Positions 17,243 through 26,417 are shown, numbered from the stretch's first letter. The stretch is DNA of 57,949 nucleotides from Cupriavidus pampae (GCF_914271485.1 NZ_CAJZAG010000021.1:1-57949), one strand, 5' to 3'. A program made the numbers and translations. The notes: a model not told the origin generated them from the sequence alone.

Positions 17243-18067
17243 ATGAACGATATCGCAAACATCAACCTGCAGATTCCCACACCAATCGGCGGTCCGCTTC
17301 CGACGCCGGCGATACACGACTCCTTCGAGTCTGAGCGGCGAGACCGGAAACTTCGGCTTGTCGCAGCGTTCCGGATGTTCGCTCGCTTTGGACTGGCAGA
17401 GGGTATTGCAGGACACATCACTGTCCGTGACCCCGAATTCAGCGACCGTTTCTGGGTCAACGCTTACGCCCAGCACTTCTCCTGCATCAGCCCGCAAGAC
17501 CTCATCTGCATCGATGAACACGGGAATGTCCATAGCGGAAGCGGTGGGCCAGTCAATGCCGCCGCCGTGGCGATTCACTGCGGCATCCACGCATCAAACC
17601 ATCGCGTCACGGCAGCTGCCCATACTCACTCGGTGTATGGCCGCGCCTTCTCTGCCAGGAAACGAACACTTCTTCCGATCAATCAGGAAGCCTGTCTCTT
17701 CTTTGAAGACCAGGTCGCGTTCCAGGGTGACGTTCTCGTGCTCGACAGGGATGAAGGCCGTCGCATTGCCTCCGCGATGGGAGATCGACGCGCAGCAGTT
17801 CTGGTCAATCACGGCTTATTGACGGTGGGAACCTCCGTTGACGCAACTGCTTACCGGTTCCTCGCCATGGAGCGTTGCTGCCAGATTCAAATGCTCGCCG
17901 AGTCCGCAGGCGATTTCATCGTCATGAGCGACGAAGAGGCAAGGTCGGTTCGACGCCAGATTGGTTCGGACTATGTGGCATGGCTGGCCTTCCAAGGACT
18001 TTTTGAACAGCTTCTCAAGGATAGCCCGGACCTTCGGGAGTATCAGAAGAGCATCCGCTCAGCGTGA
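17243..18067 (+). CDS. Class II aldolase/adducin-family protein
   Basis: This encodes 274 residues. Zinc-binding His are visible in AAAHTHSVYGRAFSA and in VLVNHGLLTVG. The N-terminal segment FARFGLAEGIAGHITVRDP is a family signature. Members act as sugar-phosphate aldolases, decarboxylases, or unknown hydroxyacid enzymes, and the substrate cannot be assigned. AGGAAAG precedes the ATG. It lies directly after the LysR gene and may be its target. Confidence 0.87.
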   Translation: MNDIANINLQIPTPIGGPLPTPAIHDSFESERRDRKLRLVAAFRMFARFGLAEGIAGHITVRDPEFSDRFWVNAYAQHFSCISPQDLICIDEHGNVHSGSGGPVNAAAVAIHCGIHASNHRVTAAAHTHSVYGRAFSARKRTLLPINQEACLFFEDQVAFQGDVLVLDRDEGRRIASAMGDRRAAVLVNHGLLTVGTSVDATAYRFLAMERCCQIQMLAESAGDFIVMSDEEARSVRRQIGSDYVAWLAFQGLFEQLLKDSPDLREYQKSIRSA

Positions 18068-18310
18068 GCACTTCACAGTCTCTTCAGCACTAGGCCCTCA
18101 AGCCTTCGGAGCCAGCCGCATAGGCTCGCTCCGACTTGTTCCTTTAACGTACTGATACGATTGCCGCCTTCGTGGACAATGACTCGGGCTATCGCGCTGG
18201 CGTGGCTACGCGCGTAGGCTTGGCCGCCCCCTCCGAGCGCTTCGTAACCTAACGGTTAATAAGGCCGCTGCCGCGAATAGGAGGCATCGAGCCGATGCGA
18301 CGCAGGCCCC

Positions 18311-19186
18311 TTAGATCCGATGATCCACCAACGCCGGAGTTTCAACGATGATTCTCCGCAAGAAATCCATGACCGTCCGTATTTGAGGCGAACGGCGCAA
18401 GTCTTGATGAATGGCCATCCAGATATCTCGGGAAAACGGCTCGCCATCGTGCGTGACGCGCTGCAGCTTTCCATCGATCTCCGCCAAGAAATCCGGTAGC
18501 CCGGCCACGCCAGCGCCGGCTCGTGCCGCTTCCAGGTGGCCATTGATGTCGCTGATTTCGCAGGCGACGGGTCTGTCCCCTGCAACGCCCATCAACCACT
18601 CCCGCTGCGAAACGCCTACGAATCCGGGGTCATAGGCGATGAATTCCCATGCGGATGGATCGTGCAGATGCGGATACTCCTTACTGGCATACAGACCAAA
18701 CGATATGCGCCCCAGCTTGCGTACGACGCTTGTCGTTTCCTCCGGTCGCGTTAATCTCAAGACAACGTCTGCTTCCCTGCGACTCAGAGAAACCTGCCGT
18801 GCGTCGCTGCACACGGACAGTTGTATGCCGGGATGCGCACGGCGAAAGCTTGCGAGATGCCTCACCAGAAAATTCGCCACAAGTATGGGCGGTGCGCTTA
18901 GCGTGACCTTGCCGCACGGCGGCGAACGGTTGGCGTCGAGGAATCGTTCGATTGTGTGGGCGCCCTCTTCCATCTCCAGCGCCAGTTCGAACACACGCTG
19001 CCCTAACGGGGTCAGTCTGCATGTCCTGGGTTGGCGTTCGATCAAGCGCGCATTGATTTCCGTCTCCAGCGCACTCAAGCGTCGACTGATCGTGGCGTGA
19101 TCGACCTTGAGACTACGCGCTGCGCCCGACAATGTTCCGGTGCGGGCGACGGCAAGGAAGTATCGAATGCTTTCCCAATCGATCAT
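18311..19186 (-). CDS. LysR-family regulator
   Basis: This encodes 291 residues. The N-terminal helix-turn-helix (SIRYFLAVARTGTLSGAARSLKVDHATISRRLSALE) and the effector domain resemble the CrgA-like branch (RLTRPEETTSVVRKLG, then LEAARAGAGVAGLPDFLAE). It is divergent from the metallo-beta-lactamase-fold gene at 19331, with a 144-bp gap, the usual layout for a LysR protein and its target. Confidence 0.9.
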   Translation of the reverse strand: MIDWESIRYFLAVARTGTLSGAARSLKVDHATISRRLSALETEINARLIERQPRTCRLTPLGQRVFELALEMEEGAHTIERFLDANRSPPCGKVTLSAPPILVANFLVRHLASFRRAHPGIQLSVCSDARQVSLSRREADVVLRLTRPEETTSVVRKLGRISFGLYASKEYPHLHDPSAWEFIAYDPGFVGVSQREWLMGVAGDRPVACEISDINGHLEAARAGAGVAGLPDFLAEIDGKLQRVTHDGEPFSRDIWMAIHQDLRRSPQIRTVMDFLRRIIVETPALVDHRI

Positions 19187-19330
19187 GTGTGCATATTTGC
19201 AGGGAGGGATTGCAGATATGAGGAATATTCAAACGATTCAAGAACCCCTATGATCGGCCTTCCTCCGGCCGTTAAGGACATTTCTGATGGGGCATCGTCA
19301 TATTATTTTTCACTACCTGCAAGGAGAAGC

Positions 19331-20407
19331 ATGATGCTCCGTCTCAATACCGCTGAAATGTCCCAAACCACAGGCCCCACCTCCGACTTGTTCGGCGCTG
19401 TTGGGGCCACTTTCTACATGGTGCGGAATCTGATGTGTCGTGTGAAGCAGCCCGCCATGCAAGCATTGCTATTCGCTAGCGTCGGCGCTTCACATGCGCT
19501 TGCATCCTCCGTGCCCGATGACTATTTCCATACTGGAGCCGGCGCCAGATACCTGCGCCGTGCCGACGAAGCCATCGTCGTAAAGCCTGTGCGCGAGAAC
19601 GTGACCGTACTAATGGGCTCTGGTGGCAACATCACCGTGCTGTCGGGCAAGGACGGCAAATTTCTGGTTGACGCTGGCATCAGCAAAAGACATGAGAAGG
19701 TGCAGGCGGCACTCGATCGGATTGGACCTGCACCGCTACGATATGTCGTCAACACGCACTGGCATTGGGACCATACCGACGGCAATGCGTGGATGCATGC
19801 GGCAGGCGCCACCATCGTGGCGCAGGAGAACACTGCTCGTCATTTAACCGAGACGACACACGTGAATGCATGGAACTGGACGTTCGATCCAGTCCCCGAG
19901 GCTGCACGCCCGACGCTGCTGATACGCGACGAGAAGGTGTTCGACTTTGCAGGAAATAAAGTTGAAGTCGAGAACTTCGGGCATGGCCACACCGACGGCG
20001 ACCTGTGGGTCTATTTCAGGGACGCGGATGTGCTGGCGCTCGGCGACACCTTCTGGAACGGCTTCTATCCGTATATCGACAACGAGGATGGTGGGAGCAT
20101 CGATGGCGCCATCAAATGGGCCAATCAGGCTGTGGCCCGGACGACGGACCACACCATCGTTGTGCCCGGTCACGGCCCTGTTGGCACAAGAGCTCAGCTG
20201 ATCGAATTCCGCGACATGCTGACCACAGTGCGCGCCAACGTGGCGGCACTGATGCAACAAGGAAAGTCACTCGACGAGATCGTTGCCGCCAGACCGTCCG
20301 CGGCCTTCGATGACAACTGGGGACACTTCGTTTTCAACGGGGAGCAATTCACCAGGATGGTGTATGCGGGCCTGTTGGCCACGCACCCGAAGCCATCTGG
20401 GTCTTGA
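19331..20407 (+). CDS. Exported metallo-beta-lactamase-fold hydrolase
   Basis: This encodes 358 residues. The HxHxDH metal motif is NTHWHWDHTDGN, with further ligands in FGHGHTDGDLWVYF and VPGHGPVG. A possible signal segment (QALLFASVGASHALASS, about residues 43-60) suggests export to the periplasm, though it is set back from the start. AAGGAG lies just before ATG 19331; an upstream in-frame extension runs through the divergent promoter. The fold covers lactonases, sulfatases and quinoprotein-linked hydrolases, so the substrate is open. The divergent LysR gene is its likely regulator. Confidence 0.85.
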   Translation: MMLRLNTAEMSQTTGPTSDLFGAVGATFYMVRNLMCRVKQPAMQALLFASVGASHALASSVPDDYFHTGAGARYLRRADEAIVVKPVRENVTVLMGSGGNITVLSGKDGKFLVDAGISKRHEKVQAALDRIGPAPLRYVVNTHWHWDHTDGNAWMHAAGATIVAQENTARHLTETTHVNAWNWTFDPVPEAARPTLLIRDEKVFDFAGNKVEVENFGHGHTDGDLWVYFRDADVLALGDTFWNGFYPYIDNEDGGSIDGAIKWANQAVARTTDHTIVVPGHGPVGTRAQLIEFRDMLTTVRANVAALMQQGKSLDEIVAARPSAAFDDNWGHFVFNGEQFTRMVYAGLLATHPKPSGS

Positions 20408-20951
20408 AACGAGGCGCGCGCGACAGCTCTAAGGGCTCTTGTGCATGGAGGTTTCCCCCGAGCATCGTCGCCGCACGAGTACAGGATCCACTCTGGCCCC
20501 CACTCGACGCCGTCCCATTCAGTAGCTGGCATTGTCTCCTATGGCTCACCGAAGGCCAACTCCGGCCAGAAGCGGCCTATCGCCCCATTGTCATTAGCGT
20601 CCGCTTCGCGCTTACCTTCAGGCACTCGACGCATCCGCTGCCAACCATGCTCAGCCGTCAGCTCGACAGCCGCGTGCTGCGCAGCGGGCTAAACCACGCT
20701 GCATGCGGCATCCCTGCTTTTTAGAATCCTTTATATCCACCGCGAAAGCCGCGCGATAGAACATCACCTGCGGCATGGCCGCCAAGCCAAGGTCGATGAC
20801 TTCCGAGCGTCGGGCTGCCCACGGATGAAAGGCACAATCCCTAACGACCGTGAACATTGGCTAACTCATACAAGTTATGGGGTGGCGGGCCACGTTGCGT
20901 CAAAATTCGAGACAACGTACCGACACTCTCTCGAACAAGGCTTCGCCCCCC
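20408..20951. other. Gap with no convincing gene
   Basis: Several short frames occur on both strands, none with a ribosome site. A minus-strand stretch near 20700-20800 (EVIDLGLAAMPQVMFYRAAF) looks protein-like and may be the end of a lost gene, but I cannot identify it. Confidence 0.3.
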
Positions 20952-21213
20952 ATGTCTTTGTCCAGTCTGCAGCGGCGTGTCCTTCGACAGTTGGAGGAGG
21001 GCTCTCACCTCCGCATCGTTCGCTCTGCCTTAACTCGTTCTCCCGTGTATTGCGAACTCATATGTCACCAGTCGACGTGCCAAGGCTGAGGTTATCCCGA
21101 TGTGGCGCATCTACAAGCTGCTAGCTACGGATCGGGTTCGGCCCGATACCGGCGAGTTGGCCACAGCGAACGAGATCGTGATGTCCATGTGCCAACAGGC
21201 GGGTCGCGTGTAA
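20952..21213 (+). pseudogene. Decayed copy of the MWRI small-protein family
   Basis: The first part reads MSLSSLQRRVLRQLEEGSHL then RIVRSALTRSPVYCEL. After a one-base insertion near 21056-21062 the frame continues as AEVIPMWRIYKLLATDRVRP then DTGELATANEIVMSM to a stop at 21213. The intact relative is at 31817-32080 and another ruin is at 36745-36971. Similarity runs along the whole length, so the frameshift is the only clear lesion. Confidence 0.75.
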
Positions 21214-21338
21214 AGCGAAACGATTGAGCGGCCCCATGATGGCCACCCGGCGTGATTGGACGCCAGTCGGAACGCATCTAGCAGCGTGTAAAGTATGTGC
21301 TCGAGCAGTCGTAACCTTACGCTGTCACGGTCGCGCAG

Positions 21339-21635
21339 TTAAAACAAAGCTGATGAACGAGCGTTCTCACCGAGTGGCGACGCTGGTTGACTAGACTGCC
21401 GTCGAGACAACGCGTCGTGCTGCAGAAGCTTTACGCGCATTTCCTCCAGCTTTGCACGTAGCTCCTTCGGCGTGGAGTCGTCCACCTCTCGCATAGCCTC
21501 CTCCAGACAGGAGGCAAGCCGTCCAAAGACGATCTTAAAATCGGACACTGCGATCACCGCTTCGAGGACCGCAACACGGGCATGAAGCGGCAGCGCTTGA
21601 TCGACGGGCGAGGCTTGGGGTGATTCCGAGTCCAT
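21339..21635 (-). CDS. Hypothetical helical protein
   Basis: This encodes 98 residues from ATG 21635. The middle is strongly helical (ARVAVLEAVIAVSDFKIVFG, then ELRAKLEEMRVKLLQHDAL) and could form a coiled coil. The ends are polar and probably disordered. There is no clear ribosome site, so the start is uncertain (21662 is an alternative). No family recognised. Confidence 0.4.
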   Translation of the reverse strand: MDSESPQASPVDQALPLHARVAVLEAVIAVSDFKIVFGRLASCLEEAMREVDDSTPKELRAKLEEMRVKLLQHDALSRRQSSQPASPLGENARSSALF

Positions 21636-21879
21636 GAATTTGGAAGCACAGGTGAGATCCATCTTGCACGAGAAGGGAGGCAGCAATTTCTGCTTCAACG
21701 AGCGAATCGCATAAGACAGTCACACAATAAAACCCGAGGCTTACCGCATTCTTACAGCCAGTCCGCCGCTTCGGGGTCATTGATTGCACTGGCTTGTCTG
21801 GGGGAGGGATCTAAGTCTGCGATCCCCATGGCGATTGACGACCGGGCCTGGTCGCTCGCATGCGATGACTGTAACCGCC

Positions 21880-22098
21880 TCACGATGTTCCCGTCGTACG
21901 TGAGTCTCCTAGGAAGAGCCGGAATCGGATCCTCCCCGCTCGATCGTGAATCACCATGCTCACCCGCTCCCTTACTGCGACTGTCGCGCCATTTTCCATG
22001 GCTGCTTGTTGGGTCACATAACGGATCCGAAGATCTCCATCAGACGTCTGAACTACCCATCTTTTTCCAGACCGAACCACATGAATGGTCTTGACCAT
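21880..22098 (-). CDS. DUF2188-family small protein
   Basis: This encodes 72 residues. The pattern IHVVRSGKRWVVQTSDGD, then an Ala-rich helix with VAVRERVSMVIHDRAGRIRF, matches DUF2188 (normally HVVP..GGW.V....A....F.T..EA...A......E.vvH..DG.I). GGAGGAG lies just before the start. Its biochemical role is unknown. Two relatives occur in this window: intact at 33968-34192 and decayed at 26263-26417. Compared with the other intact copy the tail is FRLFLGDS rather than the usual RNSYG. Confidence 0.75.
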   Translation of the reverse strand: MVKTIHVVRSGKRWVVQTSDGDLRIRYVTQQAAMENGATVAVRERVSMVIHDRAGRIRFRLFLGDSRTTGTS

Positions 22099-22411
22099 TC
22101 ACGACTCCTCCGCAATTGAATTGATTGTTCAACGCCCCTGGTCTGCAGGGACCGAAATATTATTCTGGCACCTTCGCGCAGATGCCATCCCTCGGAAAAG
22201 GGGGGCCATCATGCGCGCCACGGGCAGAGCATTGGCGTAGGGGGCCCAGCGAAAGAAGGAAAACTTTTTTAGAACAGAGCATGTCCTGCATCTCGCTACC
22301 GACCTGCGGATTGGAGGCACCACTTGCCGCTGGAACTCACATCGCGCCGAGCGGCGGAGAAGTTGCGGAGCAGCAATTCCCCATAAATAGCGCCTTATAA
22401 ATCACTTATTT

Positions 22412-22429
22412 ACTTTCATACGTGAAAGT
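22412..22429. promoter_or_regulatory. Dispersed copy of the parS-like 18-bp palindrome
   Basis: ACTTTCATACGTGAAAGT differs from the consensus ACTTTCACRYGTGAAAGT of the array at 44.7-45.7 kb by one base. It lies 119 bp upstream of the small gene at 22531 and about 22 kb from the array. Confidence 0.6.
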
Positions 22430-22500
22430 GAAGATGCTTCCACGGAATATTTTTCTTAAGCGCCAGCTACCGATTGCAATTCCGTCGTCTACACTAACCA

Positions 22501-22516
22501 CTGTATATTTATACAG
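22501..22516 (+). promoter_or_regulatory. LexA-type SOS box
   Basis: CTGTATATTTATACAG fits the LexA consensus CTGT-N8-ACAG and differs from the E. coli ideal by one central base. It ends 14 bases before the ATG of the zinc-ribbon gene at 22531 and would overlap its -10 region or transcription start. This implies induction by DNA damage. Confidence 0.75.
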
Positions 22517-22530
22517 TATCACGAGACGAC

Positions 22531-22779
22531 ATGCTCCCAGAACCCGCGAACTGCCCGATATGTGGCGCATCAGCTGAAAGACTTCGGGATCCTCAGCTAC
22601 GAGGTTTTAGATACACCTGCCCGGCCTGCGGCGCGTTTGGCATCGAATCCGCCGCCTTAGCGGGATGGAACGCACCCCCCACAACTCGGCAGGACCTCGC
22701 ACGGCTTCGATCCTATGGACATCTGCCGCTCATTCAGCGCGACAAGCATGGGATTCGCGTCGGGCCCGGCCGGACCTAG
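22531..22779 (+). CDS. Small zinc-ribbon protein under a LexA box
   Basis: This encodes 82 residues. Two CxxC pairs, CPIC near residue 8 and CPAC near residue 30, form a probable zinc ribbon. The rest is polar. A perfect SOS-type box lies immediately upstream, so the gene is probably repressed by LexA. The role is unknown; a DNA- or protein-binding accessory factor is possible. The last 20 residues (HLPLIQRDKHGIRVGPGRT) look less protein-like, so the 3' end may be damaged. Confidence 0.55.
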   Translation: MLPEPANCPICGASAERLRDPQLRGFRYTCPACGAFGIESAALAGWNAPPTTRQDLARLRSYGHLPLIQRDKHGIRVGPGRT

Positions 22780-22823
22780 GCGGTGAGGCATACAAGAAGC
22801 GACAGGAGCGATTGAGGAGCGTC

Positions 22824-23126
22824 ATGGGAAACAACCGTGCAGCTAGATGCCATCTGCCAGGAGAGCGACGCATGCGCGAACTGCAGACGCCTGGGGCGGA
22901 TGGCATCCTCGGACATATCGAAAGCAGACACATTGCGAAGGCTGTGGCACTGCTTCCGGCCGCGGCGACCGCGACGCAGGAGCATCTGGACGTCGAGGTC
23001 GATACAGAGGCGTACGGCAAGGTGCGCTTCTTCGCAGAGAGAACAACTATCAGGCACCGTCGTCGGTCGCACTTCTTCTGGTCGGTTTACAGAGCTGAAC
23101 CGATTCGGAGCAATGACGCGCTCTAA
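22824..23126 (+). CDS. Hypothetical basic protein
   Basis: This encodes 100 residues. A strong ribosome site (GAGGAG) precedes the ATG, which decides the start within a longer open frame. The C-terminal half (LDVEVDTEAYGKVRFFAERTT, then RRRSHFFWSVYRAEPI) looks like a small beta-rich domain. The N-terminal half is of low complexity. No family recognised. It could be the second gene of the LexA-controlled unit (45 bp behind). Confidence 0.4.
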   Translation: MGNNRAARCHLPGERRMRELQTPGADGILGHIESRHIAKAVALLPAAATATQEHLDVEVDTEAYGKVRFFAERTTIRHRRRSHFFWSVYRAEPIRSNDAL

Positions 23127-23159
23127 CCCTGTTACGGCTTTGGTCTCCTACAACGACTC

Positions 23160-23337
23160 CTTGTGCTCCCGTTGTGGAGCGCTAAGTGTGACTGCAAAAG
23201 TATCGGCGCAACGTGTTCAAGAAGAGCACCTGGACGCCGTGCAGTTGATACTGGCAAGTGTCTGCCGGGACTTCAAAGCCGAGTTGGTGGAGTTCAACGG
23301 CGAGCACGACCACGTACACCTTCTGTACGCGAGATAG
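23160..23337 (+). mobile_element. IS200/IS605-type transposase (TnpA) remnant
   Basis: The end of this frame reads HLDAVQLILASVCRDFKAEL then VEFNGEHDHVHLLYA, which matches the HUH motif (HVH) region of Y1 transposases. The preceding KYRRNVF signature is present in a shifted frame. Only the N-terminal third survives. The tyrosine-bearing C-terminal half and the element's ends are absent. Confidence 0.65.
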
Positions 23338-23361
23338 CCCGCTATCGTTACCGATGACCGG

Positions 23362-24018
23362 CTAATTTTTTACTTTGACCAGCGTGTCCCGGTCGGTATG
23401 GTCAAACCGCTTTCCATAGACTAACAAGTGCGTCGTGTATTCGTATTTCAGAGTGTCGCCGGACACCGTTAGAGAAATCTCGACAGAATTGGTGGAATCG
23501 TTATGGACCATATATTGGGCCTGGGCGACTCCTTGGCTCTTGGTGGTCATCCTCATGGTTTTCCCAGGCCGGCCTTCCGCCACGAAACACACTGAGCGAG
23601 GAATGCAAGAGGTATCGTAGACGAGGTTGTTCGTCTTATCGTAGGTCAGATAGCCGATCTGATCATGGAACCAATGGTGATTGCTGGTCCTGTATATCGA
23701 CTGATGATAGATCACGGAAATTAGAGATTCGGCGCTATTGTTGGTATCAGGAATATTGGGCGTGATTTTTATGATTTCATAGAAAGGAGAAACTGCTTTC
23801 CCGCCCGTTCCGACAGCGGAGCCGGTCTGACCCGGAGCGACGTCTACCCCGGTCGCGCTTGCACTTTTCCAGGCGCCAATCAGCGGGGCAAGTGGTCCGT
23901 AGTCTTGCACCTTCCCATTAATGGAGATACTTTGCGTAGGGCTTTCGGCAAAGGCCAAGGTGCCGGTCGCCACGAGAGACGCGACGAGCGTCGAAGCGAC
24001 GGCGATGACTCTTTTCAT
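23362..24018 (-). CDS. Exported nitrobindin/FABP-like beta-barrel protein
   Basis: This encodes 218 residues from ATG 24018. A signal peptide (MKRVIAVASTLVASLVATG, cleavage after AFA) is followed by LAPLIGAWKSASATGVDVAPG and FYEIIKITP, resembling the heme-binding-like beta-barrel (nitrobindin/DUF1794) family, here in an exported form. Later strands (HWFHDQIGYLTYDKTNNLVY, RPGKTMRM) fit lipocalin-like barrels. It probably binds a small hydrophobic ligand or heme in the periplasm. The usual heme-ligating His cannot be placed with certainty. An upstream extension to 24117 lacks support. Confidence 0.6.
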   Translation of the reverse strand: MKRVIAVASTLVASLVATGTLAFAESPTQSISINGKVQDYGPLAPLIGAWKSASATGVDVAPGQTGSAVGTGGKAVSPFYEIIKITPNIPDTNNSAESLISVIYHQSIYRTSNHHWFHDQIGYLTYDKTNNLVYDTSCIPRSVCFVAEGRPGKTMRMTTKSQGVAQAQYMVHNDSTNSVEISLTVSGDTLKYEYTTHLLVYGKRFDHTDRDTLVKVKN

Positions 24019-24336
24019 GGGTTTCACGACAGCCTCTACTCCCTGAGAGTTTGCGAGGTTATGAGGCGCTCGGGTCAAATTAGGACTTACGCGGCCACTA
24101 GGCCTAGGCACCTCCACTTGTCACAACGGAGGCAGAATCCTTGGGACTTGAGTGCATAGTGTTGTGTGTTGCTGCCGTCTACGCGATGACGCGATCATTA
24201 CAGTATCGTCATGCAGTCAATCGGGGGCGTGTGTTGGCTCGGGTGGAAGTTCGGCGAATCCGCACTTTGGGCCTTCCTTTAAGCCGCGTGATTGCTCGCG
24301 TCGGGATGGCTTGCGTTCGCAGTGCGAAAGTGCCGT

Positions 24337-24645
24337 CTATTGATTGCACCGAAAACTGACCCACCGCGGACAAGCGTCCACAACAAGCCCCGGTGGCGCA
24401 CTTTGCGCCAGCGCGCTGGCCCCATTGACGCGTGCATCGATCACCAAGAGTTGCTTGCTCGCGGGGTGCGCCGCAAGCGTATCAGGTGCATCAGGCGCAT
24501 GATTGCCCGGCGCTGCACCATCCGGCTGCGGTTGTTGTGTCTGCTGCTGATGCTCAACGGCAACGCCGGCCGCAGCGTCATACAGTAGCCGAGGCTCGAG
24601 CGCTAGGGCATGACTGGCAGGCAGAAAGTTGGCAGTCTGGCGCAT
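24337..24645 (-). pseudogene. Head of a giant adhesin (LEPR-XLL plus DUF4347), truncated
   Basis: The frame opens with HALALEPRLLYDAAAGVAVE, the LEPR-XLL signature at the N-terminus of very large VCBS/Ig-repeat adhesins. It continues with a low-complexity linker and KQLLVIDARVNGASAL, the start of DUF4347. It then ends in unrelated residues and a stop at 24337. Such proteins normally run to thousands of residues, so only the first 100 remain. Confidence 0.6.
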
Positions 24646-24918
24646 ATCCGGTGTCCTGCCCGATGAGACGAGGCCCGTTCAACCCGACAACACTTACCCG
24701 GCACGTCCAGATAGACAAGAAGCGCCATAGATCAATACGACGGGCTGACCACGACATACTGCGGCCCCTGCGGCATATATCACGTGCTGCCGCATTGCTA
24801 ATAAACCATGCCGCCAGCGGAGCGCGCACCACGCCGCCTCGTGGTCGTATCAGGTCTCCCCTTCCCGGCCGCGCTTCAGGGACGTGCCGTCCGACCTCCG
24901 GGGCGCGTCGGCCACATC

Positions 24919-25239
24919 TCAGTTGAGGCTGCCCGGATCTCGCGCCACCTGTTGTCGCTTCGCTTTGGCCGCAAAGTACGCGCCGATTTGCTTTTGCGAG
25001 ATGCCCCCTGTCTTCTTGGTGTCGATCTTGTCGTAGTTTTTATAGACCTCCGGCATGGCACTTTCAGCTTCTTCTCGACTCAATTTTCCATCGTGGTTGA
25101 TATCGGCATCATTGAGCTTCTGCGTGAATTCCGCCTTGGCCTCCTGAGCATTCGCTGGTTTCTGCCGCGCAAAGGCATTCATTGAAACGAGCGCAATCAT
25201 CATGCCGACACTTCCGGCAGCGACGAAGTAAGATCTCAT
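24919..25239 (-). CDS. Exported EF-hand calcium-binding protein
   Basis: This encodes 106 residues. A signal peptide (MRSYFVAAGSVGMMIALVSM, cleavage after AFA) is followed by a canonical EF-hand loop, DINHDGKLSREE. A second, degenerate loop (DKIDTKKTGGISQ) comes next. GGGAGC precedes ATG 25239; the frame extends upstream to 25383 without support. It probably binds calcium in the periplasm. Similar small exported EF-hand proteins are common in Burkholderiaceae and have no settled role. Confidence 0.75.
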   Translation of the reverse strand: MRSYFVAAGSVGMMIALVSMNAFARQKPANAQEAKAEFTQKLNDADINHDGKLSREEAESAMPEVYKNYDKIDTKKTGGISQKQIGAYFAAKAKRQQVARDPGSLN

Positions 25240-25572
25240 CAAAAGCTCCCTAGTATTTTTGACTGCAGCAATTTGGAGAAAACCAATGAACTCTATCGCA
25301 GCACTTATCGACATCGAAGTGACGATTTCAGTCTCAGTCATGAAATTTTTTATTGGATTCGCTTTCGGTCTTGCCGACGGCAAATTGAAATTGCTGCTCT
25401 CCCCGTGAGTACTGCGGGCCTAGGAGCGCAGACGCGCGATCGCTGACGCCGCCATCGGCGGTGCGCGGTGATTACGACTTCGAGTGATGCCGTGAAATTT
25501 GGAAAGATGAGCGATTGCCTCGGACGCGACTTTCCACATCTTCTACATATCGGACAAGCTCTTGCCGCTGAG

Positions 25573-25743
25573 TTAGCGCCATGCGCTACCAACCTGAATG
25601 TAGAAGGCGTTCTGTCCCCGGCTATGGGCTACATCGATTCCCATTGACAATCCCAGCTTGCGTGCAAGCATGTAGCGAAATCCGGCGCCGACACTTACCA
25701 CTGTTGTGGCATCAGAAAAGTCATGCCAGCGGCCATATGCCTT
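25573..25743 (-). pseudogene. C-terminal end of an outer-membrane barrel (Omp85-like), remnant
   Basis: The frame reads YGRWHDFSDATTVVSVGAGF then RYMLARKLGLSMGIDVAHSR and ends NAFYIQVGSAWR. This is the closing pair of strands of a BamA/TamA-type surface antigen, with its aromatic-rich end. A stop codon lies just upstream and no N-terminal part is found. Confidence 0.6.
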
Positions 25744-26262
25744 TCGATAGATTTATCGACAAGAACGAACGCCAGCTGCGGCTACTCGAGGCGCGCCTGA
25801 AGCAGCCCTCTGGCGCGCGACGTGCGGAAGAACATCATCCCGAGGTAGTTAAACTCAGGCAGGCAGGCAGGCAATCTATACGCTGCGGGTGCGCCGCGCA
25901 GAACTGGCCGATCAACTAGCGCGGCGGGCAATTCTGGCCGGACAACCAACCACCACTTCTCAACATCGCACGCGATTCGAGCGCGAATCAAGCGGACACT
26001 AAATCGACGCGACCTGCGCATCATCTCGGCTTGGACCCCTAATTCCAAGTGAGATTAATTCAGCAGGCTGGGCTGTCGAACCGGTCAGTGAGCGGAAACT
26101 TACTTCTCACGGACTCTGCCGACGGGTTTAGCATGCAAACCTAGACCGGTCCCTCGTCAGCCCTACCGGCGCCGTTGCATAGGTTTGGATTTCGGACAGC
26201 GGCACCGAGACGCTCCGCCCTAAACGGGGCACCCTCCGTTTTTCCGCGCAGCCATAGTCTGC
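25744..26262. other. Gap with no convincing gene
   Basis: I see no reading frame with a start site or known motif. It separates two remnants and is probably decayed sequence. Confidence 0.3.
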
Positions 26263-26417
26263 TCACGTCTTGCCACCCGGGTCGCAATCCCTGAGATGAA
26301 GCCGAAACCTAATCTTTCCTTCGCGATCATGGACCACCATATCGATCCGGCTTTTATAGCCGCCTTCATGGCCGTCGGGGCCGCACTTTGCTTTGCACCC
26401 ATCGAGCCGGCCCGCAT
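26263..26417 (-). pseudogene. Decayed DUF2188-family copy
   Basis: The helix segment (TAMKAAIKAG) and the signature tail (SRIDMVVHDREGKIRFRLHL) lie in different frames, joined near 26352. The tail is almost the same as that of the intact minus-strand copy at 21880-22098 (MVIHDRAGRIRFRLFL), so the two are recent relatives. Confidence 0.65.
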
